Shown here piece after piece: positions 23,279 through 32,767 of a stretch of 64,000 nt of DNA (positions within the stretch are counted from its first letter, which is position 1; each line of letters starts with the position of its first letter). The notes under the pieces were generated by a model that saw only the letters and a program-made list of their open reading frames with translations, did no database searches and was not told the DNA's origin. The position numbers and the translations under genes are program-made. The DNA comes from Parvibaculum sp049671045 (GTDB taxonomy: Bacteria > Pseudomonadota > Alphaproteobacteria > Parvibaculales > Parvibaculaceae), in NCBI RefSeq assembly GCF_049671045.1, contig NZ_JBATUH010000068.1, positions 1 through 64,000 on the forward strand, written 5' to 3'.

Positions 23279-24796
23279 TCAGCTTTCGCGGACCTCGAGG
23301 CCGAGATCGCGGACCTTGCGGTAGAGCGTCGAGCGGCCGATGCCCAGGCGCCGGGCGACTTCCGTCATGTGACCCTTATATTTCTCGATGGCGAGGCGGA
23401 TCATCTCGGCCTCGATGTCCTCGAGCTTGCGGACATTGCCGGCCTCGTCCGTCACCGCGATGCCGTCCGAGAAATTCGACCGCGCGAAATCGGCGAGCGT
23501 GTGGCGCTGTTCGCGCATGGGCGCCCGCTCCTGACGTTCGGCCGCCGGCTGCTGCGGCTGGTAGGAGGGCTGCGGCGCCGGCTGCGGATGCGCGATGGCG
23601 GCCGCATAGCCTTCGACGAGGCTCGCGATCTGCGGGAAGTCGGAAACCTGAAGCATTTCTCCGTCGCAAAGAACGATGGCGCGGAAAACCGTGTTCTCCA
23701 GCTGGCGCACATTGCCCGGCCAGTCGAAGGCGCAGAGCATCGACTGGGCTTCGCGGGAAATGCCGACGACGGGCTTTCCTTCTTCCGCAGCGAGCTTGCG
23801 GATGAAATGCGCGACGAGATCGGGAATGTCGTCCTTGCGCTCGCGCAGCGGCGGCACATGGATCGGGAAGACGTTGAGCCGGTAGTAGAGGTCCTCGCGG
23901 AAACGGCCGTCCTTCACCATCTGGAGAAGGTCGCGATTGGTCGCCGAGATGAGGCGGATGTCGACCTTGACGGGCTTCTTCGAGCCGACGGGATCGACCT
24001 CGCCCTGCTGGAGCGCGCGCAGCAGCTTCACCTGCATGTCGAGCGGAAGCTCGCCGATTTCATCGAGGAAGAGGGTGCCGCCGGAGGCTTCCTGGAACTT
24101 GCCGGCATGCTTGTCGGTGGCGCCGGTGAACGCGCCCTTCTCATGGCCGAAGAGAATGCTCTCCACGAGATTTTCGGGGATGGCGCCGCAATTGACGGTG
24201 ACGAAGGGCTTGCCCGCGCGCTCGCTCTCGCCCTGAATGGCGCTGGCGATCAGCTCCTTGCCGACGCCGGATTCGCCTTCGATCAGAATCGGGATGTTCG
24301 ACTGCGCCGCCCGCTTGCCGAGCCGCTTGACCTGATCCATCGCGGGGCTACGCGCGATCAGATCGCCGAATGTCAGCCGACCGCTCTGTTTCTTCTGTAA
24401 ACGGGAGATTTCACCCGTGAGCGCGTTAACCTTGAGCGCGTTCCGCATCGAGACATGGAGCCGCTCGGGGCTCACCGGCTTGATGACGAAGTCGGTCGCG
24501 CCCTCGCGCATCACATTGACGACCGTCTCGATGCCGCCATGGGCCGTCAGCACGATGACCGGCAGGTTGGGCTTGGCGGGATGGACGCGCCGCAGCACCT
24601 CCATGCCATCAATGCCCGGCATGACGAGATCGAGAATCACGAGGGAAATTTCGCTGCCCGAGGGGCCTTCGAGATAGGCCAGCGCCGCCGCACCGCCATC
24701 GACGGGAACGGCGCGGTATCCGTCCCTGCTGACGACCTCTTCGAGAATGCGGCGCTGCGCCGGGTCGTCGTCCACAATCAGGATGGCCTGTGTCAT
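23279..24796 (-). CDS. NtrC-type sigma-54-dependent response regulator
   Basis: 505 residues. The receiver domain starts ILIVDDDPAQRR with phospho-acceptor D56 (LVILDLVMPG). The AAA+ domain has Walker A GESGVGKE (173-180), the sigma-54 contact loop GAFTGA (221-226) and GGTLFLDEIGEL. The Gln/Pro-rich linker (QPAPQPSYQPQQP) leads to a Fis-type helix-turn-helix at the C-terminus (MTEVARRLGIGRSTLYRKVRDLGL). No sensor kinase is adjacent, so it is an orphan; targets are unknown. Confidence 0.93.
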   Translation of the reverse strand: MTQAILIVDDDPAQRRILEEVVSRDGYRAVPVDGGAAALAYLEGPSGSEISLVILDLVMPGIDGMEVLRRVHPAKPNLPVIVLTAHGGIETVVNVMREGATDFVIKPVSPERLHVSMRNALKVNALTGEISRLQKKQSGRLTFGDLIARSPAMDQVKRLGKRAAQSNIPILIEGESGVGKELIASAIQGESERAGKPFVTVNCGAIPENLVESILFGHEKGAFTGATDKHAGKFQEASGGTLFLDEIGELPLDMQVKLLRALQQGEVDPVGSKKPVKVDIRLISATNRDLLQMVKDGRFREDLYYRLNVFPIHVPPLRERKDDIPDLVAHFIRKLAAEEGKPVVGISREAQSMLCAFDWPGNVRQLENTVFRAIVLCDGEMLQVSDFPQIASLVEGYAAAIAHPQPAPQPSYQPQQPAAERQERAPMREQRHTLADFARSNFSDGIAVTDEAGNVRKLEDIEAEMIRLAIEKYKGHMTEVARRLGIGRSTLYRKVRDLGLEVRES

Positions 24797-25141
24797 AGGG
24801 TCGCCTCGGATTTACTTTCGCCGCCTGGGTCGCGGTCTGGATGGCCCATATTGGGGCGGATTGGTAAAGACCATCTTAAACTGCGGACTTTCTCCCCGGG
24901 CCTTATTTCCACTCATACAGAGGTATTAGACTCAACCTGGGTACTACGCCGGGCAATCATGACGCATCCGGAATAGTGTTGCCATCGTGTAACTTTACGG
25001 GGCGAACTTAAGCAATTCCGGCAAATGCCATTGATGGTTCCTCAAGTTCCATGCGAAGAGATTAGATTAGGGATTACCGGTGGGGTCCGGGCCACCCGTC
25101 ACGACGTCGGGCGGTTGAGCACAATAACGACGGAGATTGGG
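24797..25141. other. 345-base intergenic region between the divergent regulator and OmpA genes
   Basis: This gap is clearly less GC-rich than its flanks. It must hold the regulator and OmpA promoters, but I could not pick a convincing -35/-10 pair. Notable pieces are a TATTAG box near 24924, CTTAAG near 25009 and a GATTAGATTAG direct repeat near 25063. GGAG before 25142 is the OmpA ribosome site. No coding frame or RNA gene is evident. Confidence 0.5.
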
Positions 25142-25996
25142 ATGAAAATCATATCCCGGCTTATAGCGTTGGGGACCTTCTTGGTGCTGGCTGGTTGCGG
25201 CACCTGGACTGCTGAATCGTATCTGCATGAAACGATCAGCGGCGATTCGTTCAACGCATGCCTGGCGCGTGAGTACCAGGAGAGGGCGACCTCTGAAGCC
25301 TATGTCGACTGCAACTGGGTCGATACCGCAACGATCGTCGAGAAGGGCCGCGCCGCGGCTGCCGGCGAGACGGTCCTGCCGTGGGATCCGGCGACGCGCG
25401 GCGTCCTCGCCAGCGACCTGCCGGAACTGCAGGATGCGCGCGCGAAGCTTCTCGCCGCCCTCGACAATGGCGGCCGCACCGACGCGGACCGCGCCTGCAA
25501 GTGCGCCAAGGCGCAGCGCTACTATGACGGCTGGGTCGAGCAGGCGAGCGACAACAAGCTCGGCGTGAACGGCTCGTGGCTCGGCGGCGAAGGCGGCCCG
25601 GTGCAGCCGGAGCGCGTGAAGGCTGAAAAGGCGGCCTTCTACGAAGCGCTGACGGCTTGCGAAGCCAAGGCGGTTGTCGCTGCGGGTCCGTGGACGATCT
25701 ACTTCGGCTTCAACAAGTACAACCTGACGCCCGAAGCGCAGGCTGTGATCCAGGAGATCGCCAAGTCGTCGGCCTCGACCTTCGCTGTGGTCGGCCACAC
25801 CGACACGGTCGGCAGCAACGCCTATAACGATGCTCTCGGCCAGCGCCGCGCCAACTCCGTTGCCAACGCCATCAAGGCGAACGGCAAGGAAGTTGCCAGC
25901 GCCACGTCGGACGGCAAGCGGAACCTCGCCGTGAAGACCGGCGACGGCGTGCGCGAGCCGCTGAACCGCCGCGCGGTCATCTCGGTGGTCAAGTAA
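25142..25996 (+). CDS. OmpA-family outer-membrane lipoprotein
   Basis: 284 residues with a lipoprotein signal peptide and lipobox LVLAGC (C19). Residues about 25-180 form a domain with five further cysteines (C40, C57, C119, C121, C173). The C-terminal OmpA-like peptidoglycan-binding domain starts at IYFGFNKYNLTPEAQ and includes VVGHTDTVGSNAYNDALGQRRA and NRRAV. It is expected to be lipid-anchored and tie the outer membrane to the wall. The ATG at 25142 follows GGAG. A strong terminator lies right after it, so it is monocistronic. Confidence 0.9.
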   Translation: MKIISRLIALGTFLVLAGCGTWTAESYLHETISGDSFNACLAREYQERATSEAYVDCNWVDTATIVEKGRAAAAGETVLPWDPATRGVLASDLPELQDARAKLLAALDNGGRTDADRACKCAKAQRYYDGWVEQASDNKLGVNGSWLGGEGGPVQPERVKAEKAAFYEALTACEAKAVVAAGPWTIYFGFNKYNLTPEAQAVIQEIAKSSASTFAVVGHTDTVGSNAYNDALGQRRANSVANAIKANGKEVASATSDGKRNLAVKTGDGVREPLNRRAVISVVK

Positions 25997-26018
25997 GCCT
26001 TGACGCCATAAAGATCGG

Positions 26019-26054
26019 GAAGCCCCGGCGGAAACGCCGGGGCTTCTGCTTTTT
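26019..26054 (+). terminator. Rho-independent terminator after the OmpA lipoprotein gene
   Basis: GAAGCCCCGGCG (26019-26030), GAAA tetraloop, CGCCGGGGCTTC (26035-26046), then TGCTTTTT. Twelve perfect pairs. Confidence 0.92.
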
Positions 26055-26129
26055 GGAGGGGGCCCGGTTGATTGGCGCCGGTCCACGCGCGATATAGGGC
26101 TGAGCACCCCCGAATTGCGGAGACCGCCC

Positions 26130-27983
26130 ATGCCGTTCGCGCCTTGCAATGTTTCGTCCGCCCCTCGCGCCGCCCTGGCGGAGGCAGCGGCCGCGCCGAA
26201 GGCGGCGCTCGGCGAATTGCCGGTATGGGACCTCAGCGATCTCTATTCCTCTCCTGACGCGCCGGAGATCGGCCGCGATCTGTCGCGTGCGGCCGAGACG
26301 GCGCGGAGCTTCGCCGAGCGCTATCGCGGCAAGCTCGATCAGCTCGTTCGCGAGACGAATGGCGGCGAAGCGCTCGCCGAGGCGATCCGCACCTATGAGG
26401 CGCTGGAGGACATTCTCGGCCGGGTCATGTCCTATGCGGGGCTGCTCTATGCGACCGACAACACAAATCCGGTCCATGCGAAGTTCTATGGCGACATGCA
26501 GGAGCGCGTGACGCGGATTTCGACGGACCTGCTCTTCTTCACGCTCGAGCTCAACCGCCTCGACGAGGCGGTGCTTTCATCCGCGATCGATGAGCCCGGC
26601 CTTTCGCACTATCAGCCCTGGCTGCGCGACTTGCGCGACATGCGGCCCTATCAGCTTGCGGACGATCTCGAAACGCTGCTGCATGAAAAGAGCGTGTCCG
26701 GCCGCGCGGCCTGGAACCGCCTCTTCGACGAGACGCTGTCACGCCTCACCTTCAATGTCGATGGCGAAACGCTGACGGTGGAGGCCGCGCTGAACCTGCT
26801 GTCCGACAAGGCCCCCGCGCGGCGCAAATCCGCGGCCGAGGCGCTGGCCAGGACCTTCTCCGAGAACATCGCCACCTTCACCCTCGTCACCAACACGCTC
26901 GCAAAGGACAAGGAGATCGAGGATCGCTGGCGCGGCTTCAAGGACATCGCCGATGCGCGCCACATCGCCAACCGCGTCGAGGCCGAGGTCGTGGCGGCGC
27001 TGGTCGATGCGGTGCAGCGTTCCTATCCCGAACTCTCGCACCGCTATTACCGGCTGAAGGCGCGCTGGCTCGGGCTCGAGCGCCTCGAATATTGGGACCG
27101 CAACGCGCCGCTGCCTGAGACGGACGATCGCATAGTCACCTGGCCCGAAGCGAAGGAGACGGTGCTTTCCGCCTATCGCGGCTTCGCGCCCGATATGGCC
27201 GACATCGCCAATCGCTTTTTCGAGAGGGGCTGGATCGACGCGCCGCTCCGGCCCGGCAAGGCGACCGGCGCCTTCGCGCATCCGACCGTGCCGAGCTCGC
27301 ATCCCTTCGTGCTCGTCAATTATCAGGGCAAGACGCGCGATGTCATGACGCTTGCCCATGAGCTTGGGCATGGGGTGCATCAGGTGCTCGCCGCCCGTCA
27401 GGGCGCGCTCATGGCCGACACGCCGCTGACGCTCGCTGAAACGGCAAGCGTGTTCGGCGAGATGCTCACCTTCCGCAAGCTGCTGGCGAACACGTCCGAC
27501 CCGAGGCGCCGCAAGGCAATGATTGCGGCCAAGGTCGAGGACATGCTCAACACCGTCGTGCGCCAGATCGCCTTCTACACTTTCGAGCGGCGGCTTCATT
27601 CCGCGCGGCGCGAGGGAGAGCTGACGGCCGCCGATATCGGCCGCATCTGGCTCGACGTTCAGGCCGAGAGCCTCGGCCCCGCCTTTCATTTCGCCGAGGG
27701 GTACGAGACTTACTGGTGCTACATCTCGCACTTCATCCATGCGCCGTTCTATGTCTATGCCTATGCCTTCGGCGATTGCCTCGTGAACTCGCTTTACGCC
27801 GTCTATGAGCAGGCGCAGGAAGGGTTCGCCGACCGCTACCTTGCCATGCTCGCCGCCGGCGGCACGCTGCGCCACAAGGAGCTGCTCGCGCCTTTCGGCC
27901 TCGATGCGAGCCAGCCTGATTTCTGGGACAAGGGCCTTTCGGTCATCCGTGGGCTGATCGACGAGCTGGAGCGGATGGAGTGA
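26130..27983 (+). CDS. pepF: M3-family oligoendopeptidase F
   Basis: 617 residues from the ATG at 26130 with GGAG upstream. The zinc site is H410-E-L-G-H414 in LAHELGHGVHQVL, with the third-ligand region in TLAETASVFGEML. N-terminal block LPVWDLSDLYSSPD is typical of PepF. It is a cytoplasmic metallopeptidase that cleaves short peptides. The stop overlaps the GTG start of the ABC1 kinase gene, so translation is probably coupled. Confidence 0.93.
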   Translation: MPFAPCNVSSAPRAALAEAAAAPKAALGELPVWDLSDLYSSPDAPEIGRDLSRAAETARSFAERYRGKLDQLVRETNGGEALAEAIRTYEALEDILGRVMSYAGLLYATDNTNPVHAKFYGDMQERVTRISTDLLFFTLELNRLDEAVLSSAIDEPGLSHYQPWLRDLRDMRPYQLADDLETLLHEKSVSGRAAWNRLFDETLSRLTFNVDGETLTVEAALNLLSDKAPARRKSAAEALARTFSENIATFTLVTNTLAKDKEIEDRWRGFKDIADARHIANRVEAEVVAALVDAVQRSYPELSHRYYRLKARWLGLERLEYWDRNAPLPETDDRIVTWPEAKETVLSAYRGFAPDMADIANRFFERGWIDAPLRPGKATGAFAHPTVPSSHPFVLVNYQGKTRDVMTLAHELGHGVHQVLAARQGALMADTPLTLAETASVFGEMLTFRKLLANTSDPRRRKAMIAAKVEDMLNTVVRQIAFYTFERRLHSARREGELTAADIGRIWLDVQAESLGPAFHFAEGYETYWCYISHFIHAPFYVYAYAFGDCLVNSLYAVYEQAQEGFADRYLAMLAAGGTLRHKELLAPFGLDASQPDFWDKGLSVIRGLIDELERME

Positions 27984-29350
27984 GCGGCCGCGAACCCGAC
28001 GATGAGGCCAACCGGCTCGGGCAGCGCGTGAAGCGCTACGCCCAGGTGGGCGCGGGCGTCGGCGGGCTCGCCGCGAAATTCGCCGGACAGCGCCTGCTCG
28101 GCATGACGCCGGACAATGATCGCACCGCGCGCGAACTCAAGGCGGCGCTGGGCGGGCTCAAGGGACCGATCATGAAGGTCGCCCAGATGCTCGCGACCGT
28201 CCCCGATGTGGTGCCGGCGGAATTCGCCGTCGAGCTTGCCGAGCTTCAGTCCTCGGCGCCGCCCATGGGCTGGCCCTTCGTCCGGCGGCGCATGCGCGCC
28301 GAACTCGGGGCGGGGTGGGAGAGCCGCTACCATGCGTTCGAGCGCGAGGCCGCGGCCGCCGCCTCGCTCGGCCAGGTCCACCGGGCGACCGGACCCGACG
28401 GGCGGAAGCTCGCCGTGAAGCTCCAATATCCCGACATGCAGTCGGCGGTCGATGCGGATCTCAACCAGCTCGGCATCGTCTTCTCGATCCATCGCCGCAT
28501 CGACCCGGCCATCGACACCCGCGAAATCTATGCCGAGATCCGCGAACGTCTTCACGAAGAACTCGACTATGCGCGCGAGGCCGCGCATATCCGCCTCTAT
28601 GCCGCGATCTTCGCCAGCGAGCCCCGCATCGCCGTGCCCGAGGTAATCGAGGAGCTTTCGACGAGGCGCCTTCTGACGATGAGCTGGCTCGAGGGCGAGC
28701 CGTTGCTGAATTTCCGCGATCATCCGCTCGATGAGCGCAACCGGATCGCTGAAGCCATGTTCGCCGCCTGGTGGTTTCCCTTCAGCCATTACGGCGTCAT
28801 TCATGGCGACCCGCATCTCGGCAACTACACGGTGCGGCGCGACCTCGGCATCAATCTCCTCGACTATGGCTGCATCCGCATCTTTCCGGCGGGTTTCGTG
28901 GAAGGCGTGGTGGAGCTTTACCGCGCGCTCGAGGCGGACGATCGCGACAGGGCGGCGGCGGCCTATGCGCGCTGGGGCTTCGGCACGCTCTCGAACGAAC
29001 TCATCGATGTGCTCAATGTCTGGGCGAGGTTCATCTATGCGCCGATGCTCGACGACCGGGTGCGCTCGGTCGCCGATGGCGTGAGCGCCGCCGAATATGG
29101 CCGCAAGGAGGCGTTCCAGGTCCATCAGGCGCTGAGGAAGCTCGGGCCCGTGACGCCGCCGCGCGAATTCGTCTTCATGGACCGCGCGGCGATCGGGCTT
29201 GGCGGGGTCTTCCTGCATCTCGGCGCGGAACTCAATTTCCACCGGCTCTTCAACGAAACCATCGAGAATTTCGATGCCGCGCGCCTTGATAAGCGTCAGA
29301 GCGCCGCGTTAAAGAAGGCCGGAGTACCCAAGCCGCAATGGCGCGCCTGA
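27980..29350 (+). CDS. ABC1/UbiB-family atypical kinase
   Basis: 456 residues from GTG 27980, overlapping the pepF stop by four bases. Family landmarks: a KGPIMKVAQ motif (the K-x-GQ equivalent), the Ala-rich nucleotide loop REAAAAASLGQVH, AVKLQYP, the catalytic-loop HGDPHLGNY and a metal-binding LDYGCIR in place of DFG. In ubiquinone-making bacteria such proteins support CoQ biosynthesis; whether this is the genuine UbiB or an AarF-like paralogue is open, since only one C-terminal part of the usual membrane anchor is obvious. Confidence 0.88.
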   Translation: MSGREPDDEANRLGQRVKRYAQVGAGVGGLAAKFAGQRLLGMTPDNDRTARELKAALGGLKGPIMKVAQMLATVPDVVPAEFAVELAELQSSAPPMGWPFVRRRMRAELGAGWESRYHAFEREAAAAASLGQVHRATGPDGRKLAVKLQYPDMQSAVDADLNQLGIVFSIHRRIDPAIDTREIYAEIRERLHEELDYAREAAHIRLYAAIFASEPRIAVPEVIEELSTRRLLTMSWLEGEPLLNFRDHPLDERNRIAEAMFAAWWFPFSHYGVIHGDPHLGNYTVRRDLGINLLDYGCIRIFPAGFVEGVVELYRALEADDRDRAAAAYARWGFGTLSNELIDVLNVWARFIYAPMLDDRVRSVADGVSAAEYGRKEAFQVHQALRKLGPVTPPREFVFMDRAAIGLGGVFLHLGAELNFHRLFNETIENFDAARLDKRQSAALKKAGVPKPQWRA

Positions 29351-29362
29351 CCGAGTATCCAG

Positions 29363-29821
29363 ATGACCGACGACCTTCTCGAAGAATCCTCCATTTCCCT
29401 CCCTGACGGCTATGCGCCGATGAACTGGTTCAGCGGCTTCGGACGGCAGATCGGGCCGCTCTACGAGAAGATCGGCGCCGATGGCAGCTATGCCCGCGCC
29501 TTTTTCGTTCAGGAGCATCACACGAACGGCATGGGCAACTGCCATGGCGGCATGCTGATGGCGTTTGCCGACATGGCTTTCGGCCATGCGGTGACGATGA
29601 CGACGCATCGCTATTGGGTGACGGTGCGCCTGCTGACCGATTTCATGTCCGCCGCGAAGGTCGGCGAATGGATCGAGGGCACGGGCGTCGTGACCGGAAT
29701 GGAAGATGATTTCATCACCGTTCAGGGGCGCATCTGGTGCGGAGATCGCGTTATCATGACGGGAACCGGCGTCTTCAAGGCGCTGGGTGACAGGCCCGCC
29801 AAGGTGGAGCGACCAGGATGA
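29363..29821 (+). CDS. PaaI-type hotdog thioesterase
   Basis: 152 residues. The hotdog core shows HHTNGMGNCHGGMLMAFADMAFGHAV, with the HGG active-site motif of PaaI-like thioesterases, and VTVRLLTDFMSAAKVGEWIEG. It hydrolyses an acyl-CoA or aryl-CoA thioester. It begins 12 bases after the kinase and its stop overlaps the next ATG (ATGA), so it is in one operon with the hydrolase. Confidence 0.88.
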   Translation: MTDDLLEESSISLPDGYAPMNWFSGFGRQIGPLYEKIGADGSYARAFFVQEHHTNGMGNCHGGMLMAFADMAFGHAVTMTTHRYWVTVRLLTDFMSAAKVGEWIEGTGVVTGMEDDFITVQGRIWCGDRVIMTGTGVFKALGDRPAKVERPG

Positions 29822-30801
29822 ACGAACCCTTCGACAAGGAGCCGGACCCGGAACTCGGACCGTTCATCGACACGCCGCCGCGCTGGTTCGAGCGCGCGCT
29901 GGCCATCGAGCCGGAGAGCCGCTTCGTCAAGGTCGAAGGCACGGATGTTCACTATCTCCACTGGGGCGACCCGTCGAAGCCGGGCCTCCTTCTCGTGCAT
30001 GGCAATGGCGCCCATGCGCGCTGGTGGTCCTTCATCGCGCCCCTCCTCGCCCGAGAATATTCGGTGGCGGCGATCGACATTTCCGGCATGGGAGATTCGG
30101 GCTGGCGCGACAGCTATTCGCTCGAGGTCTTCGCCGAGGAGCAGATGGCCGTTTGCGAACATGCGGGCTTCTTCCGCAATGACGAGTCGCCGATCATCGT
30201 CGGCCATTCCTTCGGCGGCTTCGTCACCATCGTCACGGGCTCGCTTTATGGCGACCGGCTTTCCGGAACGGTCATCGTCGACAGCCCGGTCAATCCGCCC
30301 GGACGGCCGAGCGGTCCGCCCGATCATGCGGTGAGGCAGCACCGCATCTACCCGACCATCGAAGCCGCGCTCGGCCGCTTTCGCCTCGCGCCGCCGCAGC
30401 CCTGCGCCAACCGCTACATTCTCGATTACATCGCGCGCCATTCGCTCAAGCAGGTGCCGAACCCCGATGGCGGCACGGGCTGGACGTGGAAATTCGATCC
30501 CGCGATCTGGCAGCGCTTCGACATCGGCGACATGAGCGCGCGCCTTGCCGCCACGCGCTGCCGCATCGCCATCATGCGCGGCGAGTTCTCGGGCCTCGTG
30601 CCGCCGGAAATCGGTGACTACATGTTCACGCTGCTCGGCCGCGCGGCGCCCGTCGTCGAGATTCCGCTCGCCCATCATCACATCATGCTCGACCAGCCGC
30701 TCGCTTTCGTGGCGGCGCTGCGGACGCTGCTCGTCGACTGGGAGCATTCCAAGCCGACGCGCCGCGGCGATCTGATCGCGCGCGTGCCTTTCGCGACCTG
30801 A
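29818..30801 (+). CDS. Alpha/beta hydrolase (paralogue of 11632-12615)
   Basis: 327 residues, the same length as the paralogue. Oxyanion block HGNGAHARWWSF, nucleophile elbow GHSFGGFVT, and C-terminal histidine in AHHHIMLDQPLAF. The shared RFRLAP and QPCAN blocks in the cap region suggest a similar substrate class. Translationally coupled to the thioesterase gene through ATGA. No terminator is obvious in the 219 bases that follow. Confidence 0.87.
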   Translation: MNEPFDKEPDPELGPFIDTPPRWFERALAIEPESRFVKVEGTDVHYLHWGDPSKPGLLLVHGNGAHARWWSFIAPLLAREYSVAAIDISGMGDSGWRDSYSLEVFAEEQMAVCEHAGFFRNDESPIIVGHSFGGFVTIVTGSLYGDRLSGTVIVDSPVNPPGRPSGPPDHAVRQHRIYPTIEAALGRFRLAPPQPCANRYILDYIARHSLKQVPNPDGGTGWTWKFDPAIWQRFDIGDMSARLAATRCRIAIMRGEFSGLVPPEIGDYMFTLLGRAAPVVEIPLAHHHIMLDQPLAFVAALRTLLVDWEHSKPTRRGDLIARVPFAT

Positions 30802-30948
30802 AGGCATGCCGCCCGGACACCCGTAGCACGCTCGGCACGCCGGAAAAGCTGTGGCAGGCGTGAGCGCGGTCCCGGCGGCGGCGGCCACCTATTCAATTCT
30901 GGGCAGGCCATTTCCCGATTCGTGTGTGGATTGAGGACGTTCCCGACC

Positions 30949-30976
30949 TTGCCGTCAGCCCGCGCTTTGTTATAGT
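30949..30976 (+). promoter_or_regulatory. Promoter of the oxidase subunit IV / transhydrogenase operon
   Basis: TTGCCG (30949-30954), 16 bases, TATAGT (30971-30976). Predicted start near 30983, 38 bases before the small ORF. Confidence 0.7.
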
Positions 30977-31020
30977 CCGCCCAAATTACGCCACATGAAT
31001 TCACGGTTAGGGGCAGGAAA

Positions 31021-31170
31021 ATGGCTCAGGAAATAACCCGGTCGGAGTGGAACGCGAATATGGACGCGGAAGATCACGTCGCGACCTATGAGGGCTTCCT
31101 CAGCGGCGCCAAATGGTCCGCCGCCATCCTCATCGTCGTGCTGGTCGGCATGGCGATCTTCCTGCTCTGA
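31021..31170 (+). CDS. aa3-type cytochrome c oxidase subunit IV
   Basis: 49 residues: a hydrophilic start (MAQEITRSEWNANMDAEDHV), then EGFLSGAKW and one transmembrane helix (AAILIVVLVGMAIFLL). This is the small PF07835-type subunit that associates with alphaproteobacterial aa3 oxidases. The main oxidase genes are not in the window. It sits between a good promoter and pntAA, a placement seen in other alphaproteobacteria. Confidence 0.9.
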   Translation: MAQEITRSEWNANMDAEDHVATYEGFLSGAKWSAAILIVVLVGMAIFLL

Positions 31171-31203
31171 CCCCGTCGTTCAGGCGGTCTCGATGCGTGC
31201 GGG

Positions 31204-31231
31204 TTGACAGACAGCCCGCATGAATTACCTT
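31204..31231 (+). promoter_or_regulatory. Possible second promoter before pntAA
   Basis: Perfect TTGACA (31204-31209) with 16 bases to TACCTT (31226-31231), a poor -10. The -35 lies in the loop of a short inverted repeat, TGCGGG and CCCGCA. Confidence 0.35.
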
Positions 31232-31302
31232 TGAACAATTCTAATCTAGCGTAGGTGGCGGGTATCGCCCTCCGCCAACGCCATCGGACAGGCAGAATCC
31301 AC

Positions 31303-32436
31303 ATGAAACTCGCGATCCCCAGAGAGCGGCAGGACGGCGAGACGCGGGTCGCGGCTTCCCCCGAAACCGTGAAGAAGCTCGTCGCGCTCGGTCTTGATGT
31401 AACGGTCGAAAGCGGAGCAGGCGCCCTGGCGAACTTCTCCGACGCGGCCTTTCAGGAGGCAGGCGCCAAAATCGCTTCGAGCGAGGCGGAGGCCCTGAAG
31501 GACGCCGATATCGTCTTCAAGGTGCGCAGCCCTCTCGACGAGGAAATCGGCCTCTTCAAGAAGGGCGCGCTGCTGGCGGCGATCCTCAATCCCTATGGCG
31601 ACCATGCGCGCATCCGGAAATATGCGGATGCGGGCATCGATGCTTTCGCGATGGAATTCATGCCGCGCATCACGCGCGCGCAGTCGATGGACGTGCTGTC
31701 CTCGCAGTCGAACCTCGCGGGCTACAAGGCGGTCATCAATGCCGCGGCGGCCTTCACGCGCGCCATGCCGATGATGATGACGGCGGCCGGCACCATCGCG
31801 CCCGCCCGCACCTTCATCATGGGCGTCGGCGTCGCCGGCCTGCAGGCCATCGCGACGGCGAAGCGCCTCGGCTGCATCGTCTCCGCGACCGACGTGCGCT
31901 CGACGACGAAGGAACAGGTCGAAAGCCTCGGCGGCACCTTCGTGATGGTGGAATCGGAAGAATCGGGTGATGCCGCGGGCGGCTACGCCAAGGAGATGAG
32001 CGAGGATTACAAGCGCCGTCAGGCCGAGCTTGTCGCCGAGCACATCAAGAAGCAGGACATCGTCATCACGACGGCGCTCATTCCGGGCCGTCCCGCGCCG
32101 GTTCTCGTCACCGAGGACATGGTCAAGACGATGAAGCCGGGCTCGATCATCGTCGATCTGGCGGCGGAGCGCGGCGGCAACTGCCCGCTGACCGAAGCCG
32201 GCAAGACCGTGCAGAAGCACGGCGTGACGATCATCGGCGAACTCAACGTGGCCGGTCAGCTCTCGGTCGACTCGTCCGCGCTCTATGCCAAGAACCTCTT
32301 GAACTTCATCACGCCCCTGATCGACAAGGAAACGAAGTCGCTCAACATCAACTGGGAAGATGAGATCATCACCGGCACCTGCCTGACCAAGGACGGGCAG
32401 GTCGTTCATCCGTCATTGCGCGAGGGAGGAAACTGA
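31303..32436 (+). CDS. pntAA: NAD(P) transhydrogenase subunit alpha part 1 (dI)
   Basis: 377 residues starting MKLAIPRERQDGETRVAASP. This is the soluble NAD(H)-binding domain: the N-terminal alanine-dehydrogenase-like half, then the Rossmann part GVGVAGLQAIATAKRLGCIVSATD, and the mobile-loop region around EEMSEDYKRRQ-like residues. Together with the membrane and NADP domains it couples proton flow to hydride transfer from NADH to NADP+. It is the separate-polypeptide form seen in Rhodospirillum. PntAB begins 1 base after its stop. Confidence 0.96.
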   Translation: MKLAIPRERQDGETRVAASPETVKKLVALGLDVTVESGAGALANFSDAAFQEAGAKIASSEAEALKDADIVFKVRSPLDEEIGLFKKGALLAAILNPYGDHARIRKYADAGIDAFAMEFMPRITRAQSMDVLSSQSNLAGYKAVINAAAAFTRAMPMMMTAAGTIAPARTFIMGVGVAGLQAIATAKRLGCIVSATDVRSTTKEQVESLGGTFVMVESEESGDAAGGYAKEMSEDYKRRQAELVAEHIKKQDIVITTALIPGRPAPVLVTEDMVKTMKPGSIIVDLAAERGGNCPLTEAGKTVQKHGVTIIGELNVAGQLSVDSSALYAKNLLNFITPLIDKETKSLNINWEDEIITGTCLTKDGQVVHPSLREGGN

Positions 32437-32437
32437 G

Positions 32438-32755
32438 ATGGAAGCCGCAGTCATTGACCCCATCGTCTTCCGGCTCGCGATCTTCGTGCTCGCGATCTTC
32501 GTCGGTTACTACGTGGTCTGGAGCGTGACGCCCGCGCTTCACACACCGCTCATGTCGGTCACCAACGCCATTTCGTCGGTCATCATCGTCGGCGCGCTCA
32601 TCGCCGTCGGCATCGACCTCACGCAGGCGGGCGAGGGCGGCTGGCTCACCACGGGCCTCGGCTTCGTCTCCGTGATCCTGGCCGCCGTCAACATTTTCGG
32701 CGGCTTCCTCGTCACGCAACGCATGCTCGCCATGTACAAGAAAAAAGATCGCTGA
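32438..32755 (+). CDS. pntAB: NAD(P) transhydrogenase subunit alpha part 2 (membrane)
   Basis: 105 residues with three to four transmembrane helices (LAIFVLAIFVGYYVVW; ISSVIIVGALIAVGIDL; GLGFVSVILAAVNIFGGF). The HTPLMSVTNAIS block is the conserved family motif after the first helix. This is the small membrane piece of the proton channel. It sits directly between pntAA and pntB. Confidence 0.96.
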   Translation: MEAAVIDPIVFRLAIFVLAIFVGYYVVWSVTPALHTPLMSVTNAISSVIIVGALIAVGIDLTQAGEGGWLTTGLGFVSVILAAVNIFGGFLVTQRMLAMYKKKDR

Positions 32756-32767
32756 GGGGCCACGCAC

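Noticed and set aside
24797..25141. sigma-54 promoter before the NtrC-type regulator or OmpA gene
   Set aside because: No GG-N10-GC pair with a fitting TGGC/TTGC context was found in the gap.
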